A stretch of DNA of 64,000 nucleotides from Chaenocephalus aceratus (Eukaryota > Chordata > Actinopteri > Perciformes > Channichthyidae): the NCBI GenBank assembly GCA_023974075.1, contig CM043800.1, forward strand, positions 22,510,218-22,574,217. Reading direction: 5' to 3'. The position numbers were made by a program, and so were the translations under genes. This document shows, in pieces, positions 45,909 through 64,000 of this stretch (the first letter of the stretch is position 1; the number at the start of each line of letters is the position of its first letter). The notes below the pieces were generated by a model that saw nothing but the letters and a program-made list of their open reading frames with translations, made no database searches and was not told where the DNA came from.

Positions 45909-46329
45909 TTCTGAAGGCTGTAGAAGTATTATAAGATGTCTGAGAAAAGAAAGTCAAAGGAACAAAAGATCAGAAGGATCCCACCAGATTGTGATCATAC
46001 TGACATTTCTATAAATACTAATTTTTACTTAGAAAAATCTTCAGATCAACAGCAGGGATTGGTTTGAAAGATAATGTGTTTATCAGCAGTTCTTTCCATG
46101 CTTTCCAGACAGCGTTACCTACAGTATAGTGAAAGTTGAGCGGGCAGAATGTACCAGGTTTGATTTCATAACTGTTTTACATCGCAATGAGTTGTTGTGA
46201 CAGTCAATTTCATTTTCAACATGCCTTGCAAAACAGTTTATACAAAAGTTATAAATATGTTAATTGTTACTTTAAAATAAAAATGTTTGACTGTGTTTCT
46301 ATACACCGATTTAATGTATATGTATAGGT

Positions 46330-46456
46330 GTGTATGTACGTGCACATGTATGTGCGTATGTATATGTATATATGTATATTGATATGTATGCATATATAGT
46401 TGTATGTGTATATGTGGGAATGTCAGTGTACGTACATGGTTGTGTATGTATACATG

Positions 46457-46488
<32 letters not shown>

Positions 46489-46530
46489 TGTATGTCGGTG
46501 TGCTTGTCGATGGGTATATGTATCTATATA

Positions 46531-46581
<51 letters not shown>

Positions 46582-46585
46582 TTAA
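46330..46585. repeat. compound (TATG)n / (TA)n / (TG)n microsatellite
   Basis: A purine-pyrimidine tract with pure (TATG)n around 46460-46494, (TA)n around 46532-46567 and (TG)n after it. Open frames across it encode only Tyr/Met/Val/Cys runs and are artefacts. It lies upstream of zbtb32. Confidence 0.9.
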
Positions 46586-46821
46586 GTAGATGCATGAGTA
46601 TGTGTAGATATTTGTAATTTCAAACAACCGTACTTTTTCATTTGTCAAATATATGATTTGCAAAACTATACTCTTAATATAATGTGACCCCAAATAAATA
46701 AAAAACAAAATGTAAATAAAAATGAGTACCTTAACAACTAGTAGAATTCTAATAATATTATTTTAGAAGACTGAAATACGCTGAAGAAGCTTTTAATCAA
46801 GACAGTGAATGATATCCCAGG

Positions 46822-47110
46822 ACGGTGTCCGTCCTAGGAGAGGGATCCCTCCTCTGTTGCTCTCCCTGAGGTTTCTCCCATGGTCCCCTTAAACTGTGGG
46901 TTTTCTCTGGAAGTGTTTCCTTGTACAATGTGAGGGTCTAAGGACAGAGGGTGTCGTTTTTCTGATACTGATATTCTGAACAATCTGTGCTGTTGTATTT
47001 GCTGTAAAGTGTCTCTACTATAGGCTATTTTTATTATATGTACAGCACTTTGGCTCGACCAAAAATCGCTTATAAATGTGCTATATAAATAAAACTTGAT
47101 TTGATTTTGA
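46822..47110 (+). mobile_element. L2-like LINE 3' UTR fragment
   Basis: Contains AGAGGGATCCCTCCTC, TTGCTCTCCCTGAGG, GAGGGTCTAAGGACAGAGGG and AGCACTTTGGC, and ends with GCTATATAAATAAAACTTG and a TTGATTT-type repeat tail. The front half matches the LINE nested at 23780-23850. No protein part remains. Confidence 0.75.
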
Positions 47111-50100
47111 TTTGATATTTTGTCTGAATGTCTGGTTGAAGTTTGAAATGTACTCCCTTTGTCAAAGCTTTGATATTCAGCGCTCACATACACACTCTAA
47201 AGCCACAAAGCCCGAACAGTATATGAAACTATGACTAATGACTGTACACACGGGTAAACATGAGAGTCAACAACAATAGCTGTATTTGGTTGACTGTATT
47301 TTAAAAGATGAAGGTATTTTAAAATAATAAACATACAATTCAAGTGCACTGCAGGGGTGGAATATGTAAATATGCATTTATGTAAAGGAGATATTTGGAA
47401 TTTCACACCTAAAACTGAGAGTAAATGAATGAAAAACGCTGTAGCCGTGCGTCAAAACTACCGGATGTCCCTGAAGAAGTCGTCTTCACATCATCTCCTT
47501 CTGAACTCTATAATAAACCTATATGATAATACAGTGTGTGGTCGGTTTTTGCAGCGGCGTTCACATCTACTGTTAACTATTACAGTGTGTATTTTCAGCA
47601 ACCCCATTCTGTCCTCTGATGGTGAATGTAAATAGAAAGTAAATGTAAAACGCGATGACATTTGTCTCATCATTACTGGAAATGTTTTAAGTGTGTATGC
47701 CTTTGTACCCTCTCCAAAATTCAGTGACTCTGCAATAATTAACCAAATAAATTATTTATCTTACTGGAAAATGTTGTTCGAAAAAGCATTTGATATGAAA
47801 TATTTTTTGTATTATTTTATAGATTATTTATACAAAACCACACCAAGTGCTGAGAGTGAAATGACAGTGGAGCGGCTCCAGTATCAGGTATCAAGTAACT
47901 TAGATTAAGTGAATTTGATAAGGTTCAGCCGGCAAGCTTTATGTTTTTATTTAGTTTTTATGTATTCTATATACAAATAATTGCAGTTACACAATGTGTA
48001 ATGTGGAGGGCACCGTGTTGACAGCAAGTAGGGATATTATCATGCAATGTAAACACGCATCAGCTCAGTGAAGCCTACTGTATCGCCTGCGTATACGAAT
48101 ATAAAACGGTGTAATTAACCACTACCGAAAGGCATGCGCTGCATATATCTCATACAACTATAACACACCTTATATTTTAATGTCTAGTTAAAATGTATTC
48201 TGTCCAATTAATATTTCTTTACAGTTGTCATTTTCCTGAATTCATATGAATTTCCTTTCACATAATAAGAATAATAATATTTTAAAAAGTAATAATAATG
48301 ATACAAATAATAAAACTGTAATATTATTGTTATTATTGAAGTGAATAGCGTATAATAATTTAGTGAACAATTCATTATTTAATCGTAACAATTATGCTAT
48401 TATTTGTACAGTGGTGTTATTGGTCCTAGAAGCAGCACTGTGAGGACAGTTTAAGATGTTCAATGTAACTTCAGTTAACGTTACTTATCTTATGTTAAAG
48501 AGCATTTTCAGGAACTTTAAAGCAGTGCAATGTGTTGTAATATAAACACCTTTTATCCTCTGGGATTTTCTCTTTTCATTTGCAGAGACAGCTCCGAAAT
48601 GCTTGTCTTTTAGTGGAGTGCCATTCCATTAACTCTAATTTAAACTTTTTGTTAGATTTTACTTTCAAATATCTTCTCACATTTATGTCATACACCTGAA
48701 ATGTACTATTTATAGAAATTAAGTGGTGTCTTTCATGTTATTTCCTGATTTTGTAATACACCGGCTTGTGCAATAACAAAATTCCCCTTGATGCTTTGCA
48801 AATCTTTATTGCACTATGCAGAGTAGTGACATAGTTCTCAATGCATAGTTCTCAATGCTTACAAGGTGGAAAACCTTGCATGCATATGTCTGATCTACAC
48901 ATCCTTTGACAGGACATGAACGTACAGCTAGCCTCTCCACAGCTCGAATGTAAAGGACCCAAAGTCACAGGGGAGATGCCTGAACTTAAAGCCTCAGCAG
49001 AAGTTTACAAGTGACACACAAGTTGTATTTACAGTACATCTTGAAATACAGCTAAATAGAGCAAAGATTAGAAGTGTTAAAGTGTTTCTTGTTGTGGTTT
49101 CAAGCATCAAATACTTCAAAAGCAGCAAGCAGTGTGAGTGAGACACTTACCCGGTTCTTAGTGAATTTTCTCCCTGGAGAATAAGGAGCTACCTCGTATT
49201 ATGACTGTGAAGTGACATTTCTATCTGGGTACAGGTTTTGGTGAGGGACAGGTTGGTTTCCTCCTTTGACGTTACAGTCCCTCCTCTTCAGATGATCTCT
49301 CTCCCTTATTGGTGCATTGATCAAGGTGCTAAAAGGGTTTTTTGCTGATAAAAGGTGGTGACTGTCTTTGAAGTAAAGCAGTTATTTGAATTATTTCCTA
49401 TTGCTATTTTGCTTAAAGTATAGATGCAGATTTACTATTCATTATGCATTTGTTGTACAGGGTAAATCACAAATCAAACAAAAGTGAAAATATAAAGAAC
49501 TGAGAACGGTTTTCTTTTAACCAAAACGTTTTATGATAAAGAAACAAGGAAGCTGTTTACCTTCATATGCTGTACAGTACATGGTTTCCTCCCCTTCAGC
49601 ATCACTTTCTGGTCATTACATTAATAGGATGTTCTGTGCTGAGACAAACACCACTTCAAAGTCCTTGATCTGTGACAGGAAACATACACACAACAGATAA
49701 AAGCCCGCTATTACTGGTATGCAGGGCTAGGCCTGAAACCAGCACTCTTGAAATATAAATATATTCTCTGCGTTTCGATGTAGTGATCCTCTCAGATGTT
49801 TGTGTTAAAAAATGTACATAATAGGTCAGCTGTAGAGCTGGTCACTTAAGCAGACCTTGATAGTTTAGTACATTATGACTTTTGTGTGCCTTTTAAAGCC
49901 TCATTTGACCATGATTAATAATCAGGCAGTCAAGAGTACATATTTCTAAAATAATATAGTCATGCATTCACAAAAATCTATTATATTTGTATACATTGTT
50001 TGTTTGTTGTTCATTATACATTATTTAACCTAGTTTTACTTGTTTCCCTTATAATCAACATTTGAAATGCAATCATTTTTGGGCCTTCATTTGTGGCTAT

Positions 50101-51689
50101 TCATAGAATATGTTTGAAAATCTGCAAAATATATTATATAATTCAGCTGACAGTCATATTTTACATGTAGCTGGTGAACATACTGTATCTAACAATGAAT
50201 CTAACACCTAAAGAGCCATATCTTTTTGGGTGGAGATCGAAACAGAGCTGAAAAAGAGTGAATGTTGGCTGCAGTGTGGGATATAGTAATTAAAGCACTG
50301 CATGTTGTATTGAAGTTCTTCTGTCAAGAGTGGCCAAAAGGTTAACCCAGTATGGAACAGTAAATGAGAAGGCAGCAGACGATTATGGGACTTTAAGGCA
50401 CACAAGGCCAAAAGTGGAGGATGGAAGAGAGGAAAGAAAAAAAGGACAGACCTATACAGTATAGCGAGAGAAGCATTGCGTACAATTGTACATGAAAGAT
50501 GTTAACAAACTGAAACAAAAAACAATGTAACAAACACAGTTGGCCAAAAGTAATCTATGGTAATTTGCAATTGGGGAGCAGATGGACATATTTCTGATGC
50601 AAGCCCATGTAATATAACATGGCAAAAGCCCTTTGAAGTCACATCTGGTATGAATTGAGATGCAGTAAATGGAAGATAGAGTGGGTTTTTGTGGTCAAAT
50701 CCTATTGTTCTTGGTCAAAATACTGAAAATGGATGACTTTATATGAATTATGAATAAAGACGGTAACAATAATGAATAATTACCTGATTATCATGATTTG
50801 TATCATATGAAGAATTATCTCTTTGATTCCGATGGTTCTGTCTGCTTACATTTCACATTATGAGATCATTCAGGCATAGATCGGTGTCATCTGCATAACT
50901 TTTTAGTGTAGTTGTAGAGAAATAAAACAAATCTAAACCCAGTTAGAACAGCTAGATGCTATCAGACATGTAACAAGTGTTGCCAAGTGTCTAGTTTACG
51001 TATCATTGTGGTTTTGGCTGTTTGAAAATAGGCTGCTGGATTCTTTAACTTTAGTTTCGCAGCCAATGCCGCTAGCTTTTTACCTTGGATTGTTTAATTT
51101 TGTTTGTGGTTGTGGAAGAAGAAAATAAAATCAAGGTCCATACCAGATGAACAGCGTACAGGTGTCATTACAGATAATATGTGACATCAAATTACATGTG
51201 AATGTGCTTGGCAAGAGATGGCCTTCATTGAATAACTTCACCATTCCATATGGTAAAAGCCTACTAAGTAATGTCATTTTGTCAAATTAAATTTGGCATG
51301 CTGTGAAGACGGGAAGTACTTTTCACAGTGATGGGATTGTCTTCTGTGCTTTACCTCATGAAACTCAACGTTAAAGAAAATATCTGGCTTCCGGAGAGAC
51401 TTTGAAGCACACCACAAGTCTTATCTGACTGAGAAATTAATTTGGAACATGTAGCACTTAAACACACAACACATCCTTTTCTTTGTCACCCACATGGTCA
51501 AGTGTGTATAGTGTTAAACAAAAGGTGGTTTCCATCTAGTAGTTCGGTAGTGTAGTGATCAGAGGTTTGACAGGTTGGTTAAGGTCACATCTCTTTACAT
51601 TGACGTTTTCTTTTTCAGATTTATCATTACGTCATAAATCCATTTTCAGTGCATATGCTTTTTTAATATCTACACATCTTCTTTTTTTT
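47111..51689. other. intergenic upstream of zbtb32, no gene seen
   Basis: About 4.6 kb of AT-rich sequence with short, domain-less frames. A minus-strand GTAAGTGT donor-like site near 49150 could end an untranslated first exon of zbtb32, but nothing in the sequence confirms it. No transposon ends are recognised. Confidence 0.45.
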
Positions 51690-51691
51690 TT

Positions 51692-51803
51692 TTAAAGTAA
51701 AATGTTGACCAGTAAGAAATAAAGTATAAACTGATTTTGGTATGAATGCTCTGTACATGTACTTTAGTTCCTCTGCTCTGTTATGCACCTGCTAATTGTC
51801 ACT
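51692..51803. repeat. condensed second copy of two aplp1 3' UTR segments
   Basis: AGTAAAATGTTGACCAGTAA and the following 40 bases match 54520-54570. The next bases (CTCTGTACATGTA, then TTTAGTTCCTCTGCTCTGTTA) match 54995-55045. Two gaps of about 420 and 14 bases are missing relative to the longer locus. Confidence 0.8.
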
Positions 51804-51961
51804 TACCATCTTTAAAAGTTCAATCCTTGTGTGTATATGTGCACACATTAAGTATGTGCTGACATTTGGAGGGACTACTGTGCATTTGTTTGCCTGTGTG
51901 AACAGTTATTGCCAAGTATTGCTCTAACCGCTGGACAGTCTGATCTCATCGATTCCTCTCA

Positions 51962-52022
51962 GAGAAATTAGCATTAACCCAACACTTAAATCATTTAAGT
52001 GTTGGTATAATGCTAATTTCTG
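51962..52022. repeat. imperfect palindrome, about 29-bp arms
   Basis: AGAAATTAGCATT and CCAACACTTAAAT on the left are mirrored by ATTTAAGTGTTGG and AATGCTAATTTCT on the right, with two or three mismatches and almost no loop. Confidence 0.85.
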
Positions 52023-52029
52023 GCTGGCT

Positions 52030-52098
52030 GTCTCCTTCACATATAGCTACAGATGACATTTAAGTTAAATGTCATCTGTAGCTATATGTGAAGGAGAC
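52030..52098. repeat. perfect 69-bp palindrome
   Basis: Two exact 34-base arms around a single central G at 52064. The left arm begins GTCTCCTTCACATATAGC. It lies eight bases from the imperfect palindrome at 51962-52022. Perfect arms imply a recent origin or an assembly fold-back. Confidence 0.93.
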
Positions 52099-52099
52099 C

Positions 52100-53520
52100 T
52101 GCAGAGCTGATGCAAAGGGCTTCACCTTCCAGTAATATCAAGACTGTCAGTCCCCCCCCACCACACTCCTCAGCGCCTGCTATCCCCTCACTGTCAGTTT
52201 AACAATCACCATCAGACATAGCACCAATGCTGACTCACTGAGGTGTCTAACTGTGTGGGGTATATGAGGTAAATGCTAGTCTGTGCGCATTCTGCAATAG
52301 CGTGTACTTCAGCCCACATACATCTTATATGATGTTAATGTTATTTGTCTTTTATTCATTTATTGAGCAACCTTTTGATCTACCTACTAAACGTTTTAAT
52401 GTCTGCAAACTGAGGGGTTTCATATTGTTGTTTTTTTGAATGAATCAAAGTGTTCCTGAACTAAACAAAACGCACACTCACACTGTGATGTGATAAAGCT
52501 TGTGTTAATATGAGTCGTCTTACATTACCACAGTGGCGGTATGTAAGCAATCGACTTCAGAGGAACCACTACCAAGATGACTGATGTGCGCATGATGCCT
52601 CACGGCCAAACTGTCACTGTACAGCCACAGAGCCTTTTCACAGTAATCTGGGTAAGCAGGACTACCAGTTAGTGTTGTGGTTTGGAAGAAGTGAAGCTGT
52701 GCAGGGCTCGAGGCTGGGGTTGGCGCTTCTTTGTAAATTGTGAGTGAAGGAAGTGTGTGGCCTTCCCTGCCCACGCTTGTGACTGTAACATGAATTGGTG
52801 CTTGGGAACTGTTTCAAAGCAGCTAATTAGTTAGTTTAACAGAGGGCTTGATATGTATTGATGCTTCTCACAGCATCAAGTAGAGGAATATGATTAGATT
52901 ACTAGTCACTTTCTTAAAAATGAAAGGAAATTAACCTCCAAAGCTACAGTATATCATTTCTCAGTGCACTACATTAAGTTGTAAGGAACACACTCATGTT
53001 ACTACCAATGTTACAATGATCGAAGATTATCATGGGTGATTAAAAGTGTATGTGGTTGCTCAGTCTTCTCCCTACAGTAACATTGTTGATAGAGTTCAAT
53101 CCACGAAAGTTTAAACAATGGTGCCTATACACAATATGGGCAATATAATCCAAGTTAATTTTGTAATGCTTTAACATAATTTTTGTCATCACACCTTGTT
53201 CACCAGGACACAAATTGCATTTATGTTGTATTAAAGACCAAACAAGTATGTTCTTATTGTACTTTAGGTTTCTTTTCCTAAGAATTCAGATGGAGATTTG
53301 CACATTTATTTTCCAGTATAGTTAGTCATAGTCTTCCCCCTGCTAGATTGTGTTTTTTTGTGGTTCATTACATAGGTTACATGATGATCAATCTTCACTC
53401 ACCTCCATGTTCCCTGTGAAATGTATAACTGACATAAGTTTCCTTATCGCATGACCATGGTGTCAGACTTTTTAGAGAGAGAAAATGTGAATGTGAAAAG
53501 CAATTCAATAAGCACAGACA
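52100..53520. other. intergenic, no gene seen
   Basis: AT-rich sequence without recognisable frames, repeats or RNA genes. Confidence 0.5.
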
Positions 53521-56447
53521 CATTTATGGGTCATTCATTTTTATTACACTATTCATTTTTCTCGACCAGTTTTAATTTCTCAGATTGCTTGCAAATACAG
53601 TTACACAACAGAGAACATTTTGCCAAATAGAAATATCTGTCTGCTGATTTGTGGAGCATGTCTTTGGTTAAAGATCTGAATGAAAATGAAGAACAGCTCT
53701 CTCTATGGTGCTATCAACATCCCAAGAATCAATGTGTTATAATTTAAATCAGAGAGACAGGATCAATGTCTAACATTTAGCAACCTTTACACAAATTGAG
53801 TCATTTGGTTCTACTTGTGCTTAGCGCCTCTCCTTGTCAATTAGGCAGAGGTCATATGTCTATCTATATTTCACATTTCTGAACGTTATAAACTTGTCAA
53901 TGTTTTCTTAAACAAGCTTTTCAATTTACATTACAGGTGAAAAGCATGACCCATGATCCAACTGATTATTACATAGAAATAAAAAATACAGAATAATTAC
54001 ATCCAAAACACAGCATTGTAAAAGGCAATAATGCAGCAATTAAAATCTCAATAACATTGTTTATATTTCGTCGGGAAGTAAGGGGACAGACAAACAAAGA
54101 AGTCTAGAGTTTGACAGAGGATGTACGTACAAATGTGTTTTGATTAACTACAGTATACACCATTCTAAGTCTGCTAAATGCTGGTAGGAAACCTTCAGTG
54201 GTTTGGGAAACACAGGCAAGCTTATTCTCATCTATGGTTTCAGTAGTATCATTACAAGATCAAATGACTTAAAACTGTGAACATACAACGTTTTCATTCA
54301 CTAACGTAACTGTACAAATTATACAAGGGCTATGACTTGTCTTCACCTGTCATATCTCAACCGCAACCTGCAATTAACCTGACCAAGAGATTAATGCTAA
54401 GCAAACCATTACTCTGATAGTCAAACTCATTTTGCTTATTTCAAAAGCAAACTTTACACAAAAAAACAACCTATAAGTAAACTACTTTTCCCCTGAATGG
54501 ACAAGATTTGCAGGTTTTAAAAGTAAAATGTTGACCAGTAAGAAATAAAGTATAAACTGATTTTGATATGAATTATCTCTTCTATAGGATTGTTAAAGAC
54601 TGATGGAAAAAAAGCAATGTTCCTAAACCAAGTCGGTTTGAATGAAGTGACTAAAGGAAATTCAACCTGACACACTAAGCGGTTAACAATCAGCCAGAAA
54701 AAAGGGTCAGTCCCTTCTTTTACTTACCTATACAGGGTACTATGTTGATCATAAATATGACGAACTACAATGAGTCATTCAGTGAAAAGCTATTTAAGAA
54801 GAGAGTAACTTAAATATAGCATCTATAGAGTACTAACATTCAATGTTGTTGAATCCAAATAAGTCAAACTGGGAGATTTAAAGACAAACAGCATGTTTTT
54901 CTACTACCATGCCTAAATGTGGTGTTTTTTTTAAAATGTATTACACACAATGACACTTCACATTACTATAGCTGTGGCCTCTTTACACTCCGCTGCTCTG
55001 TACATGTATAGCACACAAGCTTTAGTTCCTCTGCTCTGTTACGCACCTGCTAAATGTGAAAATGATCAGGCTGCTACAGAAAGTGTTGAAGGGCATCAGG
55101 CATCTAGTCTTTCTGTTGGATGTGTTCAACTTCACTACTGCTAAAAAGGTCTACTAGGGGAATGATGCATTACTGAAAATATGATGGAAACTCAACGTCT
55201 ACCTTAAATACATTCAGAAAGAAGTTACTTTGTCGTTGTCTTGTGCTGGTTTTTACAACAGTCCGTTTTCAATCAGCCATGTTAGGAAAAATGATTCTCC
55301 TTCTCGTAACAGCACAATTTTTTTTATGTATTATTCCATTACATCGATGCAAATTAATCATAGAAATGTTTACATCTAGTAGTATGTATTTCTTACGTTA
55401 TTTACAGTGTTAATTTTGTACGGTGACATTTCCGACTTCTCAAAAGCAATGACAAGAACAACACAAATAAATACAGCAGTATCATACACCAAGTTGTCAT
55501 GCTTTCATTAAAAATAACGGACTTCTGATTATTCTGTTTTACAGTTCTTTAGGCAGCAGTACAAACAAATCAAAATCATCCACTGACTAAATTATCTAAA
55601 TGGAATATTTGGTATATTTTGCCAAATAATTTATAATACGTTTGAGGGTAGATCCTCAGAGTTAAAAACAAAAAAACATGACTTTTTTAGTTTTTCATAG
55701 TTCTGTATCGACTAGTGTGGTCTTTTTGGCCTTTTATGTTTTGAAATTAAAGCCTTAATGTCTCACACATTCAAAGTAAGAACCTCCAAGTCCTCAATTA
55801 ACATTCATTTTGTTTGTTCATAAGAGGAATCGTCCAATGTTACAGTAGCTCATGGATAGTTTGACAATTAGCTTAGTAAATGCCCCAATATCACCGACTG
55901 AGTTTCAAATTTAGAATTAAACCATAACTTGACTAGGCTGTCACTCACACACAGATACATTATATCTAACTGTGGTATATTTTTAACAAAAGGGACTACT
56001 ACTGAAAAATAAAAAGGTCTACTATAAAGCATTATGCACCGTTCAACTTCAGTTTCTAGTGAGGAGCAGTAGGTCAAGTCATGCCACTGGGATGGTTTTC
56101 CTGTCTATGAGGTGAGTGTATTTGAGGATTATGAAACGCTAATGTGTCACTGCTAATGGTAATCCTCAGACTCTAATGAGGAGGGGTATCAGTTTACAAT
56201 AGGTGATGTGAGTTTCTATCATATCTCATTATTCACATTCTAGTATTGATGATAGCTTGTTGTTGGTCATTTACAAAGGGTTTGGGACGTACCCTGTACT
56301 TGTTCAGATACTTTGTTAGCAACGCATCAAAAATCCGTCAAAGGGAGTGTGTGTAGCTGGGACACCACTGTAAGGAAGAGTGGGGGGGGGGGGGGGGGGG
56401 GACAAACAAGTGGTCAGGCATGACTTGTTGTTGATAACCCCGGTACC
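53521..56447 (-). other. aplp1: putative aplp1 3' UTR
   Basis: About 2.9 kb downstream of the aplp1 stop codon, AT-rich and without coding frames. A minus-strand AATAAA at 53540-53545 is a plausible poly(A) signal for the distal end. Other hexamers inside would allow shorter forms. A poly-G run lies at 56382-56401, close to the stop. The extent is inference only. Confidence 0.4.
56382..56401 (+). repeat. poly-G run of 20
   Basis: Twenty consecutive G (poly-C in the aplp1 transcript), 47 bases downstream of the aplp1 stop codon. Length is likely to vary or be misassembled. Confidence 0.9.
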
Positions 56448-63781
<7,334 letters not shown>

Positions 63782-64000
63782 CTGATAGGGTAGAAAGTTG
63801 AAATACTTTGTGTTAAAAGTTACAAAAAATAAAGCAAAATATAATGAGAGATAATTCTGAGTTTCTTCTTTCTGAATATACAATGTTGACAGGAGGTGAT
63901 GTGAGGGAGTGTTACAGCTTGAACTCAGCCATCATTCTGCTCTTTAAAAAACACCTCAGGTAGGCGTACTGATGATGTGACGTGACGACAAACCACAGAG

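Noticed and set aside
46330..46617. Tyr/Met/Val-rich frames
   Set aside because: They translate a compound TATG/TA/TG microsatellite and are not genes.

Overview
The window is vertebrate nuclear DNA, almost certainly from a teleost fish. It has multi-exon genes with GT-AG introns, long AT-rich non-coding stretches, (CA)n tracts, and a fish-type mobile-element load: a DIRS-like tyrosine-recombinase retrotransposon, hAT elements and MITEs, a Tc1 remnant, RTE/Rex3-like and L2-like LINE pieces, and a tRNA-like SINE. There is no bacterial-type operon, CRISPR array or phage. The species cannot be named from the sequence alone.

Four host genes are supported by exons that I joined by splice site and phase. 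(1) kmt2b, + strand, 499-8246, 5' end outside the window: the 3' part of a trithorax/MLL histone H3K4 methyltransferase, with extended PHD, FYRN, Taspase1 site, FYRC, Win motif, SET and post-SET. (2) igflr1, - strand, 11115-15594, convergent with kmt2b: a TNFR-like cysteine-rich receptor with a transmembrane segment and a conserved cytoplasmic C-terminal domain. (3) zbtb32, - strand, 40760-45908: a BTB/POZ zinc-finger repressor related to PLZF. (4) aplp1, - strand, 56448-63781, 5' end outside the window: an amyloid precursor-like protein without a Kunitz domain. The same four genes lie close together on human 19q13.12, which supports the orthology calls. They do not form a pathway: two are nuclear regulators of transcription or chromatin and two are type I membrane proteins.

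Layout: 1-397, tail of a hAT transposon; 499-10590, kmt2b exons and long 3' UTR; 10806-15594, igflr1, whose introns are full of MITEs; 15595-24373, a DIRS-like element that has itself received two hAT elements and a LINE fragment; 24374-40250, a transposon graveyard (Tc1, Harbinger-like, hAT, RTE LINE, Rex1/L2-group LINE pieces, a 1.3-kb TIR element); 40655-45908, zbtb32; 46000-53500, mostly anonymous intergenic DNA with microsatellites, a LINE tail and a perfect 69-bp palindrome; 53520-63781, aplp1 with a long putative 3' UTR and a 1,036-bp-spaced duplication in a large intron; 63782-64000, intron.

The points most worth a second look are: the DIRS-like element that abuts the first recognisable igflr1 exon and may separate it from its signal peptide; a reading-frame break in the giant kmt2b exon; loss of the reverse-transcriptase region from the DIRS-like element although its tyrosine recombinase is open; an interleaved (not nested) set of inverted repeats at 28075-29356; and several very recent-looking duplications and palindromes. 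I found no evidence for a new gene system.
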